A stretch of DNA of 64,000 nt from Malus domestica (Eukaryota; Streptophyta; Magnoliopsida; Rosales; Rosaceae), in NCBI RefSeq assembly GCF_042453785.1, contig NC_091673.1:14479501-14543500 (forward strand), written 5' to 3'. The notes under the pieces are model-generated. The model was not told the origin of the DNA. It searched no databases and saw only the letters and a program-made list of their open reading frames with translations. Positions within the stretch are counted from its first letter, which is position 1, and each line of letters starts with the position of its first letter. Shown piece by piece: positions 10,350 to 20,040 of the stretch. Made by a program: the position numbers and the translations under genes.

Positions 10350-12572
10350 TCACTGAGTGGGATCGGCTATATGAATCTTAGAACGCCATTGTGCTCGATC
10401 CTGAGTCATGTCCTTCGTTAGATCCAAGTACTCTAAGTCTTTTCTTAGAGTCTCTTCCAAAGTTTTCCTAGGTCTTCCTCTGCCCCTTCGGCCCTGAACC
10501 TCTGTCCCATAGTCGCATCTTCTAATCGGAGCGTCAGTAGGCCTTCTTTGCACATGTCCAAACCACCGTAACCGATTTTCTCTCATCTTTCCTTCAATTT
10601 CGGCTACTCCTACTTTACCCCGGATATCCTCATTCCTAATCTTATCCTTTCTCGTGTGCCCACACATCCAACGAAGCATCCTCATCTCCGCTACACCCAT
10701 TTTGTGTACGTGTTGATGTTTCACCGCCCAACATTCTGTGCCATACAGCATCGCCGGCCTTATTGCCGTCCTATAAAATTTTCCCTTGAGCTTCAGTGGC
10801 ATACGGCGGTCACACAACACGCCGGATGCACTCTTCCACTTCATCCATCTAGCTTGTATTCTGTGGTTGAGATCTCCATCTAATTCTCCGTTCTTTTGCA
10901 AGATAGATCCTAGGTAACGAAAACGGTCGCTCTTTGGTATTTCTTGATCTCCGATCCTCACCCCTAACTCGTTTTGGCCTCCATTTGCACTGAACTTGCA
11001 CTCCATATATTCTGTCTTTGATCGGCTTAGGCGAAGACCTTTAGATTCCAACACTTCTCTCCAAAGGTTAAGCTTTGCATTTACCCCTTCCTGAGTTTCA
11101 TCTATCAACACTATATCGTCTGCAAAAAGCATACACCAAGGAATATCATCTTGAATATGTCCTGTTAACTCATCCATTACCAACGCAAAAAGGTAAGGAC
11201 TTAAGGATGAGCCTTGATGTAATCCTACAGTTATGGGAAAGCTTTCGGTTTGTCCTTCATGAGTTCTTACGGCAGTCTTTGCTCCTTCATACATATCCTT
11301 TATAGCTTGGATATATGCTACTCGTACTCCTTTCTTCTCTAAAATCCTCCAAAGAATGTCTCTTGGGACCCTATCATACGCTTTTTCCAAATCTATAAAG
11401 ACCATGTGTAAATCCTTTTTCCCATCTCTATATCTTTCCATCAATCTTCGTAAGAGATAGATTGCCTCCATGGTTGAGCGCCCTGGCATGAACCCGAATT
11501 GGTTGTCGGAAACCCGTGTCTCTTGCCTCAATCTATGCTCAATGACTCTCTCCCAGAGCTTCATTGTATGACTCATTAGCTTAATACCCCTATAGTTCAT
11601 GCAATTTTGTACGTCGCCCTTATTCTTGTAGATAGGCACCAAAGTGCTCGTTCGCCACTCATTTGGCATCTTCTTCGTTTTCAAAATCCTATTGAAAAGG
11701 TCAGTGAGCCATGTTATACCTGTCTCTCCCAAAAGTTTCCACACTTCGATTGGTATATTGTCTGGGCCTATTGCTTTTTTATGCTTCATCTTCTTCAAAG
11801 CTACAACCACTTCTTCCTTCCGGATTCGACGATAAAAAGAGTAGTTTCTACACTCTTCTGAGTTACTCAACTCCCCTAAAGAAGCACTCATTTCATGTCC
11901 TTCATTGAAAAGATTATGAAAATAACCTCTCCATCTGTCTTTAATCGCGTTCTCTGTAGCAAGAACCTTTCCATCCTCATCCTTGATGCACCTCACTTGG
12001 TTTAGGTCCCTTGTCTTCTTTTCCCTTGCTCTAGATAGTTTATAGATATCCAACTCTCCTTCTTTGGTATCTAGTCGTTTATACATATCGTCGTAAGCCG
12101 CTAACTTAGCTTCTCTGACAGCTTTCTTCGCCTCTTGCTTCGCTTTTCTATACCTTTCACCATTTTCATCGGTCATCTCCTTGTATAAGGCTTTACAACA
12201 TTCCTTCTTAGCCTTCACCTTTGTTTGTACCTCCTCATTCCACCACCAAGATTCCTTTTGGTGTGGGGCAAAGCCCTTGGACTCTCCTAATACCTCTTTT
12301 GCTACTTTTCGGATACAACTAGCCATGGAATCCCACATTTGGCTAGCTTCCCCCTCTCTATCCCACACACATTGGGTGATTACCTTCTCTTTGAAAATGA
12401 CTTGTTTTTCTTCTTTTAGATTCCACCATCTAGTCCTTGGGCACTTCCAAGTCTTGTTCTTTTGTCTTACTCTTTTGATATGTACATCCATCACCAACAA
12501 GCGATGTTGATTAGCCACGCTCTCTCCTGGTATAACTTTGCAATCCTTACAAGTTATACGATCCCCTTTCCT
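10350..12572 (-). pseudogene. RTE-type LINE reverse transcriptase, 5'-truncated but open
   Basis: About 740 codons are open on the minus strand. They start in the last part of the APE endonuclease ([20 protein letters not shown]), followed by a linker and a full RT domain. RT landmarks are [49 protein letters not shown] and FADD at 11115-11126 (catalytic Asp pair). The C-terminal zone ends [22 protein letters not shown] makes cDNA at the nicked target. The first codons of the longest frame are only the neighbouring TTG tail. No stop interrupts the RT, so the insertion looks young, but loss of the endonuclease makes it inactive on its own. Confidence 0.88.
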
Positions 12573-13210
12573 CAACAACAACAACAACAACAACAACAAA
12601 GCCTTTTCCCACTAAGTGGGGTCGGCTATATGAATCCTAGAACGCCATTGCGCTCGGTTTTGTGTCATGTCCTCCGTTAGATCCAAGTACTCAAGTCTTT
12701 TCTTAGGGTCTCTTCCAAAGTTTTCCTAGGTCTTCCTCTACCCCTTCGGCCCTGAACCTCTGTCCCGTAGTCACATTTTCGAACCGGAGCGTCAGTAGGC
12801 CTTCTTTGCACATGTCCAAACCACCGGAACCGATTTTCTCTCATATTTCCTTCAATTTTGGCTACTCCTACTTTACCTCGGATAACCTCATTCCCAATCT
12901 TATCCTTTCTCGTGTGCCCATACATCCCACGAAGCATCCTCATCTCCGCTACACCCATTTTGTGTACGTTGATGCTTCACTGCCCAACATTCTGTGCCAT
13001 ACAACATCGCTGGCCTTATTGCCGTCCTATAAAATTTTCCCTTGAACTTCAGTGGCCTACGACGGTCACACAACACGCCGGATGCACTCTTACACTTCAT
13101 CCATCCAGCTTGTATTCTATGGTTGAGATCTCCATCTAATTCTCCGTTCTCTTGCAAGATAGATCCTAGGTAGCGAAAACGGTCACTTTTTGTGATCTTC
13201 GCTAGATTGC
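12573..13210 (-). pseudogene. LINE 3'-end fragment with (TTG)n tail, copy 2
   Basis: Equivalent of 5266-5891 with the same abrupt start at [10 protein letters not shown]. It is frameshifted (the text around 12960 drops three bases of the HQHVHK segment and one base elsewhere) and so is non-functional. Confidence 0.7.
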
Positions 13211-13232
13211 TCCGGTCATTAGTGTGGATAAG

Positions 13233-13240
13233 TATATAAA
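13233..13240 (+). promoter_or_regulatory. TATA-like motif at the cargo start, copy 2
   Basis: TATATAAA at the same relative place as in copy 1. Function is inferred only. Confidence 0.35.
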
Positions 13241-13254
13241 TGGATAGAGATAGG

Positions 13255-13430
13255 AAAGCAAACACAAGATGTACGTGGTTCACCCAGATTGGCTACGTCC
13301 ACGGAATAGAGGAGTTCTCATTAATTGTGAAGGGTTTACACAAAAGCAAACACAAGATGTACGTGGTTCACCCAGATTGGCTACGTCCACGGAATAGAGG
13401 AGTTCTCATTAATTGTGAAGGGTTTACACA
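13255..13430. repeat. 88-bp tandem duplication near the cargo start, copy 2 only
   Basis: The segment AAAGCAAACACAAGATGTAC... through GAAGGGTTTACACAA occurs at 13255 and again at 13343. Copy 1 has it once, at 5948-6035, so the duplication arose after the copies separated. Confidence 0.85.
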
Positions 13431-14749
13431 AGTACATAGGTTCAAGCTCTCCTTTAATGAGTACAAGTGAATGATTTAGTACAAATGACATTAGGAAATA
13501 TTGTGGGAGAATGATCTCGTAGCCACGAAACTTCTAAGTACCGGATTGTGGTATCGTCTTGACTTGCCTTATCTGTCTCATAGGTAGATGTGGCATCTTC
13601 TCTGGAAGTACTCTTCCTCCATCCAGGGGTGGTATCTGTAACTGGTGGAGATGCACAAGGTAATGTATCAATTTCACTTGAAGCTTACTTGTAGTTTCAT
13701 GCTTGGTCAAGCGCGATACAAACCATGTAGTAGGAGTCCCCCAAGTCGCCGAGCTAGGGGATCTGCTGAAAGAGGTGACAGACAAGGTAAGCAATCAGAG
13801 CTCCGGCTGATTGTTCACATTCTCCCTATCTTGCAGGCAGCATGAAGGATAAAGAGAAGAAAAATGAGAAAAGATGATATGGGATACTTTTGCTTTTGAA
13901 GAAGTAACTTTCCACAGGCTTATTCTTGAACTGGGCTGGAGGGTTTTCTGGTTTCCTCCAGAGTATAAGGCCGACTGAAGAATTTGAGGGTCAAAACAAG
14001 TCCATCAAATCTAGAGTACGTTCGACCCTGCTGATATGGGATACTTTTGCTTTTGACAGAGTAGTGGATGAATCGACACGTGTGCTGTTACACTTGTCTC
14101 CACATGCTTCATTGTATCCTTCTCACTTGCCCTATTTGTTCCTCAGGCAGATGCGGTATCTTCCCTGCAAGCATAAGATTTTGAAGATGAGTACTCGAGA
14201 GCAATGCCAGGTAAGTAATCAGGTAAGGGGTTCCAGGCAGTCAGTTCCTGGCTGGAAGCTTGATTCCAAGTGCTGACTGATTGCTCTCTTTCTCCTTGTC
14301 TTGCAGGTAAGAACAAGGCCAAAGGAAAAGACAGGGAAAAAGCACGATATGGGATACTCTTGCTTTTAACCCTGATGATATGAGATATTCTTGCTCTAGT
14401 ATAGCTTGTTTACAGAGGTATTATCGGGGGGAAAGAAAGCTGAATATTTCGAAAGGCTTCGTTGGGAGTGCCCTCTCAGATAAGAGAAAGGGTTGAGCAT
14501 TTTTGCAGGTCTGCCTGTCCGTTAGGGATGGAGGTCGACATATATAGGAGTCTCCCTAACATCAAGTAATAATGCTATTCTTTTACCCTGCTTGGTTATA
14601 GCACGGTAGTGGGAGCTGCCAGCTTCACATGTTTTAACCCTGTCAGAGCACTTTGAAAAAGTGGTCTGTGGTATCTGGAAAGCTGATGTTGCGTGTGAAG
14701 ATTACAGACAAGCTTTATCCAAGGAGATCCAGCTCTTGAAGTTGGGAAA

Positions 14750-16110
14750 GTGGTGCCTCTTCGATTTTCGAACAAGCAATCCTGTCGGGGATCTGGCTCT
14801 CGAGATTCGGAGAACGATGCCTCTTCGATTTTTGAGAAAGCAATCCTGCTGGGGGTCTGGCTCTCGAGATTCGGAGAGCGGTGTCTCTTCGATTTTTGAG
14901 AAAGTAATCATGTTGGGAGTCTGGCTCTCGAGATTCGGAGGGCGGTGCCTCTTCGATTTTGGAGCAAGCAATCTTGTTGGGAGTGTTTTCTCGAATGTGA
15001 GTAAAGGTTGGACGTGTTTGCTAGTCTACCTTGCCACGAAGCACAGAGGTTGACACACAGGGACTTTCCAATTATCCAGCAGTGGTATTGTTCCTTTACC
15101 CTCTCTTCGATTTTTGAGAAAGTAATCATGTTGGGAGTCTGGCTCTCGAGATTCGGAAGGCGGTGCCTCTTCGATTTTGGAGCAAGCAATCTTGTTGGGA
15201 GTGTTTTCTCGAATGTGAGTAAAGGTTGGGCATGTTTGCTAGTCTACCTTGCCACGAAACACAAAGGTTGACACACAGGGACTTTCCAATTATCCAGCAG
15301 TGGTACTGTTCCTTTACCCTCTCTTCGATTTTTGAGAAAGTAATCATGTTGGGAGTCTGGCTCTCGAGATTCGGAGGGCGGTGCCTCTGGCTCTCGAGAT
15401 TCGAAGGGCGGTGTCTCTTCGATTTTGGAGCAAGCAATCTTGTTGGGAGTGTTTTCTCGAATGTGAGTACAGGTTGGGCATGTTTGCTAGTCTACCTTGC
15501 CACGAAGCACAGAGGTTGACACACCGGGACTTTCCAATTATCCAGCAGTGGTACTGTTCCTTTACCCTTGTGGGTAATAATATGGTAGCTAGACCTTCAA
15601 AATTTATGTGTTTAAACTTTGTTAGTGTTGTTTCTTTGCAATTCTTTTACCCTTCTTGGTCAGAGCGATGTAGTGGGAGCTGCAAGCTTCACGTGTCTCA
15701 ACTTTGTCAGAGAACTTTGGCAAAGTTATCTGTGGTACCCATGAGCTACTGTTGCGTGTGGGAAGTGGGTGATTGAACAGTACGATTCATGTGCTTTCTA
15801 CTTCGTCAGAAATTTTCGACAGAATGCCCATAGTTTCCGCAAAGCTGAGTGTGCGTGTGACAGGTGCTGACAAGGCTGGAAAAGTAGGTGCCTCTTCGAT
15901 TTCTGAGATCGGCCCTCGTGGTCTCTGAGCATCCCAGCTTTTGAGAAAGCAAGCCTCTTCGATTTCTGAGATCGGCCTTCGTGGTCTTTGAGCAGCCCAG
16001 CTTTTGAGAAAGCAAACGCCTCTTCGATTTCTGAGATCGACCCTCGTGGTCTCTAAGCAGCCCAGCTTTTGAGAAAGCAAACGCCTCTTCGATTTCTGAG
16101 CAGGCGCCTC
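14750..16110. repeat. Nested tandem repeats in the cargo, copy 2
   Basis: Same unit families as in copy 1 in a different arrangement. Three units of about 215 bp lie in series (14900-15560), with a partial internal duplication of CTCTGGCTCTCGAGATTCG at 15385-15410. The run of about 66-bp CTCTTCGATTTCTGAGATCG units lies at 15890-16100. The large 915-bp duplication of copy 1 is absent, which accounts for the length difference. Confidence 0.8.
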
Positions 16111-16261
16111 TTCGATTTCTGAAGCTTCGTCGAGTGCAGATTTTTATAGGGGCTGACATTAAGTTCCAAAGCACACTTGAATATCCACCAGTAGAAGCTC
16201 CATTCTTGCACTTCTAAGATCTTGATTTGTCCGACCTCTTCTCTCTTCAACACCTTTGAAA

Positions 16262-16936
16262 ATGTCTGGCCCCTCCGACCGTCGTTTTGACTTGAACCTT
16301 GTTGAAGAGGCAGCCCCGCCTTCTCCAGACAACATATGGCGCCCATCCTTCATCTCCCCTACTGGTCCTCTTACCGTTAGGGATTCCGTGATGAAGAATG
16401 ATATGACTGCTGCGGAAGTGGCCAGGAACCTTCTCACTCCCAAAGATAACAGACTACTTTCCAAACGGTCTGATGAGTTGGCTGTTAAGGATTCTCTGGC
16501 TCTCAGTGTTCAGTGTGCAGGTTCTGTGTCTAATATGGCCCAACGCCTATTTGCTCGAACCCGCCAAGTTGAATCATTGGTGGCTGAAGTGATGAGTCTC
16601 AAACAGGAGATTAGAGGGCTCAAGCATGAGAATAAACAGTTGCACCGGCTCGCACATGACTATGCTACAAACATGAAGAGGAAGCTTGACCAGATGAAGG
16701 AATCTGATGGTCAGGTTTTACTTGATCATCAGAGATTTGTGGGTTTGTTCCAAAGGCATTTATTGCCTTCGTCTTCTGGGGCTGTACCGCGTAATGAAGC
16801 TCCAAATGATCAACCTCTGATGCCTCCTCCTTCTAGGGTTTTGTCCAGTACTGAGACTCCGAATGATCCTCCTCCGGTGCCTTCTCTTTCTGGGGCTCTA
16901 CCGCCTGCTGAGACTTCTCCTAAGCAACATTTGTGA
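16262..16936 (+). CDS. Coiled-coil protein of unknown function carried by the LINE cargo, copy 2
   Basis: Intact 224-residue paralogue of the 9415-10089 protein, with ten amino-acid differences (for example V to I, G to R and V to E in the N-terminal third; the DLNL motif and coiled coil are kept). Silent changes are about as frequent as replacements, which given site numbers hints at mild constraint but is too few to prove it. It has the same upstream TATA-like motif, pyrimidine-rich leader and downstream AATAAA. Function unknown. Confidence 0.6.
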   Translation: MSGPSDRRFDLNLVEEAAPPSPDNIWRPSFISPTGPLTVRDSVMKNDMTAAEVARNLLTPKDNRLLSKRSDELAVKDSLALSVQCAGSVSNMAQRLFARTRQVESLVAEVMSLKQEIRGLKHENKQLHRLAHDYATNMKRKLDQMKESDGQVLLDHQRFVGLFQRHLLPSSSGAVPRNEAPNDQPLMPPPSRVLSSTETPNDPPPVPSLSGALPPAETSPKQHL

Positions 16937-17003
16937 TGGCTCCCTCTTGTTTGTTTATTTTGACTCAAGTATATGTACATATTTGTAACATATCGGGGAT
17001 ATC

Positions 17004-17009
17004 AATAAA
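17004..17009 (+). terminator. Polyadenylation signal after the cargo ORF, copy 2
   Basis: AATAAA 68 bases after the stop codon, as in copy 1. Confidence 0.5.
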
Positions 17010-17196
17010 TAAGCTTTCCTTCATTTCAACGTATATTGTTAAATACACCAAAGCCTTCTTCGCTAAGTTCTTTGAATTTTCTTTTGTTGAAGCTTGTATG
17101 TTGAAGCTTTGTGAGTGGAGCATATAGGTTGAGGTAGTGTTCCCTTAATTTCTCGAGTGAGGAAAACTTCTTGGTTGGAGACTTGGAAAATCCAAG

Positions 17197-18030
17197 TCAC
17201 TGAGTGGGATCGGCTATATGAATCTTAGAGCGCCATTGTGTTCTGTCCTGTGTCATGTCCTCCGTTAGATCCAAGTACTCTAAGTCTTTTCTTAGGGTCT
17301 CTTCCAAAGTTTTCCTAGGTCTTCCTCTGCCCCTTCGGCCCTGAACCTCTGTCCCATAGTCGCATCTTCTAATCGGAGCGTCAGTAGGCCTTCTTTGCAC
17401 ATGTCCAAACCACCGTAACCGATTTTCTCTCATCTTTCCTTCAATTTCGGCTACTCCTACTTTACCCCGGATATCCTCATTCCTAATCTTATCCTTTCTC
17501 GTGTGCCCACACATCCAACGAAGCATCCTCATCTCCGCTACACCCATTTTGTGTACGTGTTGATGCTTCACCGCCCAACATTCTGTGCCATACAGCATCG
17601 CCGGCCTTATTGCCGTCCTATAAAATTTTCCCTTGAGCTTCAGTGGCATACGGCGGTCACACAACACGCCGGATGCACTCTTCCACTTCATCCATCCAGC
17701 TTGTATTCTATGGTTGAGATCTCCATCTAATTCTCCGTTCTTTTGCAAGATAGATCCTAGGTAACGAAAACGGTCGCTCTTTGGTATTTCTTGATCTCCG
17801 ATCCTCACCCCTAACTCGTTTTGGCCTCCATTTGCACTGAACTTGCACTCCATATATTCTGTCTTTGATCGGCTTAGGCGAAGACCTTTAGATTCCAACA
17901 CTTCTCTCCAAAGGTTAAGCTTTGCATTTACCCCTTCCTGAGTTTCATCTATCAACACTATATCGTCTGCGAAAAGCATACACCAAGGAATATCACCTTG
18001 AATATGTCCTGTTAACTCATCCATTACCAA
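17197..18030 (-). pseudogene. 5'-truncated LINE RT fragment fused in frame to AP5M
   Basis: The LINE sequence enters at [22 protein letters not shown], just before the catalytic FADD, and runs open to the LINE C-terminus. The reading frame is continuous with AP5M coding sequence upstream (18717-18031), so one 506-codon frame joins about 229 adaptin residues to about 277 LINE residues. The RT lacks its N-terminal motifs and cannot work. Confidence 0.85.
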
Positions 18031-19318
18031 ATCAGCTGGATGAAGATCCTTGCTCATTTTTTCCGTTAAGAACTCATCTACATTTACCATATTATTATTG
18101 TTACCATCTGTCTCAATATCGCTATCTTCATCAGCTATGGTTCCAAAGGCTGAACTAGAGATAGGTGATTTTTGAGGTTTCCATGGTGCAAACTGGACTT
18201 TCCCAGGGAAAATTGCCTCAATACTTTTGGTGAGGGCCCTCCCACCCGTGACAATCTTCCATACCACAGAATGGTCTGTAGTGGATACCAATCCAACCGA
18301 TGGAGTGCCATCAAAAGATACTACCCTTCTTGTCGGAAAAGGCATAGTCACAGTACAAAACTCCATAGCGAGAGGCGACTTGTATCCATCCATTAGTTGC
18401 AATTTGAATAAGAAATCACCTTTGTCTTCAGAGACCACAGACAACTGATAAAATCCTTCTATGGGTGGTCCAAGACCACAGACTGCTTGGTAACGCATTA
18501 GAACAAAATTACCTAACGGGGGTGAAAACATCACAGCTTGCTTATCAACACCTTGTTCTGGAACTTGAGCACAAGGATGAAATGATAAAACTTCAATGTG
18601 ATCTGCGTTCAACCCTATTAAGGGGAAGGACACATCAGGCAATCCTTCTAAATCTGCTCGGCAATTTATTTGGCCAGAAATTGATAAACTATCTGGAATC
18701 TCGTCTTGGTCATACAAAGCAGCATGGACAGTCTCATGAACTGAGTATTCTCGGCCTTCCTTTGTATAGGCAAGGCTTCCAAGCTGGTTGCTTCAGGTCC
18801 GCAAGAGGAAGATCTGACGAAGAAAAGCCATTAACCCAAATGGAAAGAATATTGGGGAAGCTCAAATCCAATGGTGTTCCTATATGTACCAGTACAATCA
18901 GCAAGCATATGAGACACTAAACCAGCACCAGGCCAAGGCAAAGGTGAACCACTAAATTGTCAATAGTGATAATGATAGTAAAGAAATCCCGAGATGAGAA
19001 ATACCATAGTAAAAAGTACCAACCAAATGGCATTGAACTAGTTATGAAAGTTCGGAGAGCATCTTTATCTAAAGGCCTAGAACCGGTCTTGTGAGCATCC
19101 GATGTAACAGTTCCTGTTGCTGCAATGCCGGAAGGGGATGAGGATGCAACTGGTGCAGCTACAGGTTTCGCCCTTGAGGAGATGCTTGATATTCCTATGC
19201 TGGCGGTTTGTGAGTTTAACAATCCTCGGACAGATGGGGATGCACTTACGAACACTTCAGGTTCCACCACATCACCAGTTATTAAGTCACCAATAGCATG
19301 TGCCATGCCACCATAAAA
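18031..19318 (-). pseudogene. AP5M: Main part of a broken AP-5 complex mu subunit gene (AP5M)
   Basis: Minus-strand exons are recalled as plant AP-5 mu. Exon 19318-19024 carries HAIGDLITGDVVEPEV through DALRTFITSSMPFG. After an intron, exon 18879-18031 carries TPLDL... and, from 18717, [20 protein letters not shown] through [16 protein letters not shown]. It belongs to the mu-homology domain that binds cargo in AP-5, an endosomal coat adaptor. Defects: a 5-bp tandem duplication TGCCATGCCA at 19301-19310 shifts the frame, about five bases are missing near 18741-18746 (TGA soon follows), the first exons are not seen, and the LINE cuts the gene after PADL. The 3' exons lie at 4906-5172. An intact paralogue is likely elsewhere, since the plant lineage keeps this gene. 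Confidence 0.75.
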
Positions 19319-19586
19319 GCAATAGGGGAAAACGAAAAAGAAAAAGAACTGCTTAATGTCTTTAAAGAAAGTCGCACATGCCATTTACACGGTAGATTCA
19401 GTTTATACTTTATAGAGTTTATACAAACATGCAATGCCAGCCCCCCCCCCCCCTGAAATGTAATGGAGAAAAGAGAAATGTGGTGAAAAAATAGGAAAAG
19501 AAAATAACTTGGAATCAGCTGCATCCCCATCGATAGAAGGCAAATACGGAATGTGCAAGGTTTCATGTTATTTTCCCCCGTAGCTT

Positions 19587-19644
19587 TAGCTCAAAAGACA
19601 TTCGCTAGAGGAGGCACACATTTAATATTTTAGGTTCGAGTCTC
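19587..19644 (+). repeat. Possible tRNA-derived SINE head
   Basis: TAGCTCAAAAGA (A-box-like, 19587-19598) and GGTTCGAGTCTC (B-box, 19633-19644) are spaced as in pol III promoters. No cloverleaf tRNA can be drawn with confidence, and no target duplication was found. Confidence 0.35.
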
Positions 19645-20040
19645 GTTGTAAGAAAATGTGTGACAAAGAAAAGACCAGAGAAAATTGGCCAGATGGTTAC
19701 ACCATCAGAACATTTACTTCTTTTATTTCTTTCTCCAACACTCCGAATACTTCTATTATTACAAAAACATTACAAACATTTATTGCTAATATTACAGATA
19801 CGGCCACAAAAATAAACAAGAAACAAAAAATAACTTAAAAAAGGAAACAAACGATCTTGGGCATGCGTACATAACTGGCTTTTACATGGAACGGGATACC
19901 ACGGTGGCGTTGAATGCGTTTCATGTAAGTCCGCCTAAGGGAGGTTGTGCCTCCAGATTTTGTCTTCCATATAGTGCTGTTCTGAATTAAGCAAGCTGTG
20001 GGTATGCACATAAATGTAAGCGGACTGGAGACATTACAGT
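19645..20040. other. Intergenic stretch and FBL4 3' UTR
   Basis: Most likely the 3' UTR of the minus-strand F-box gene. No further gene is seen. Confidence 0.5.

Larger units (their letters stand above)
5266..12572 (-). mobile_element. Composite RTE-type LINE copy 1 (LINE body, cargo, LINE tail)
   Basis: In the minus direction the unit runs from a LINE ORF truncated in the endonuclease end (12572), through the RT domain to its 3' end at about 10345. About 4.45 kb of non-LINE cargo follows (to about 5892), then a second copy of only the last 600 bases of the LINE, which ends in a (TTG)n tail at 5266-5289. The tail is typical of plant RTE elements. The 5' end directly abuts the (TTG)n tail of copy 2. 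The shared order and junctions in both copies suggest the whole composite moved as one transcript; segmental duplication is the alternative. Confidence 0.7.
12573..18030 (-). mobile_element. Composite RTE-type LINE copy 2, inserted in AP5M
   Basis: Same composite order as copy 1, but truncated further: the LINE body begins within the RT at 18030, directly against AP5M coding sequence. The cargo spans about 13211-17190 and the LINE tail 12573-13210 with (TTG)9. The junction GATTTG/GTAATGG shares TTG with the uninterrupted LINE (GCGTTGGTAATGG in copy 1), consistent with microhomology at a 5'-truncated insertion. No target duplication is visible; the missing AP5M exon suggests a target-site deletion. 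Confidence 0.7.

Noticed and set aside
10656-12680. Plus-strand frames opposite the LINE RT
   Set aside because: They mirror the conserved minus-strand RT codons and have no own signals.
5266-18030. The two large direct repeats as LTRs of one giant retrotransposon
   Set aside because: The ends are a TTG microsatellite tail and LINE coding sequence, not TG...CA, and no primer-binding site or polypurine tract borders the middle.
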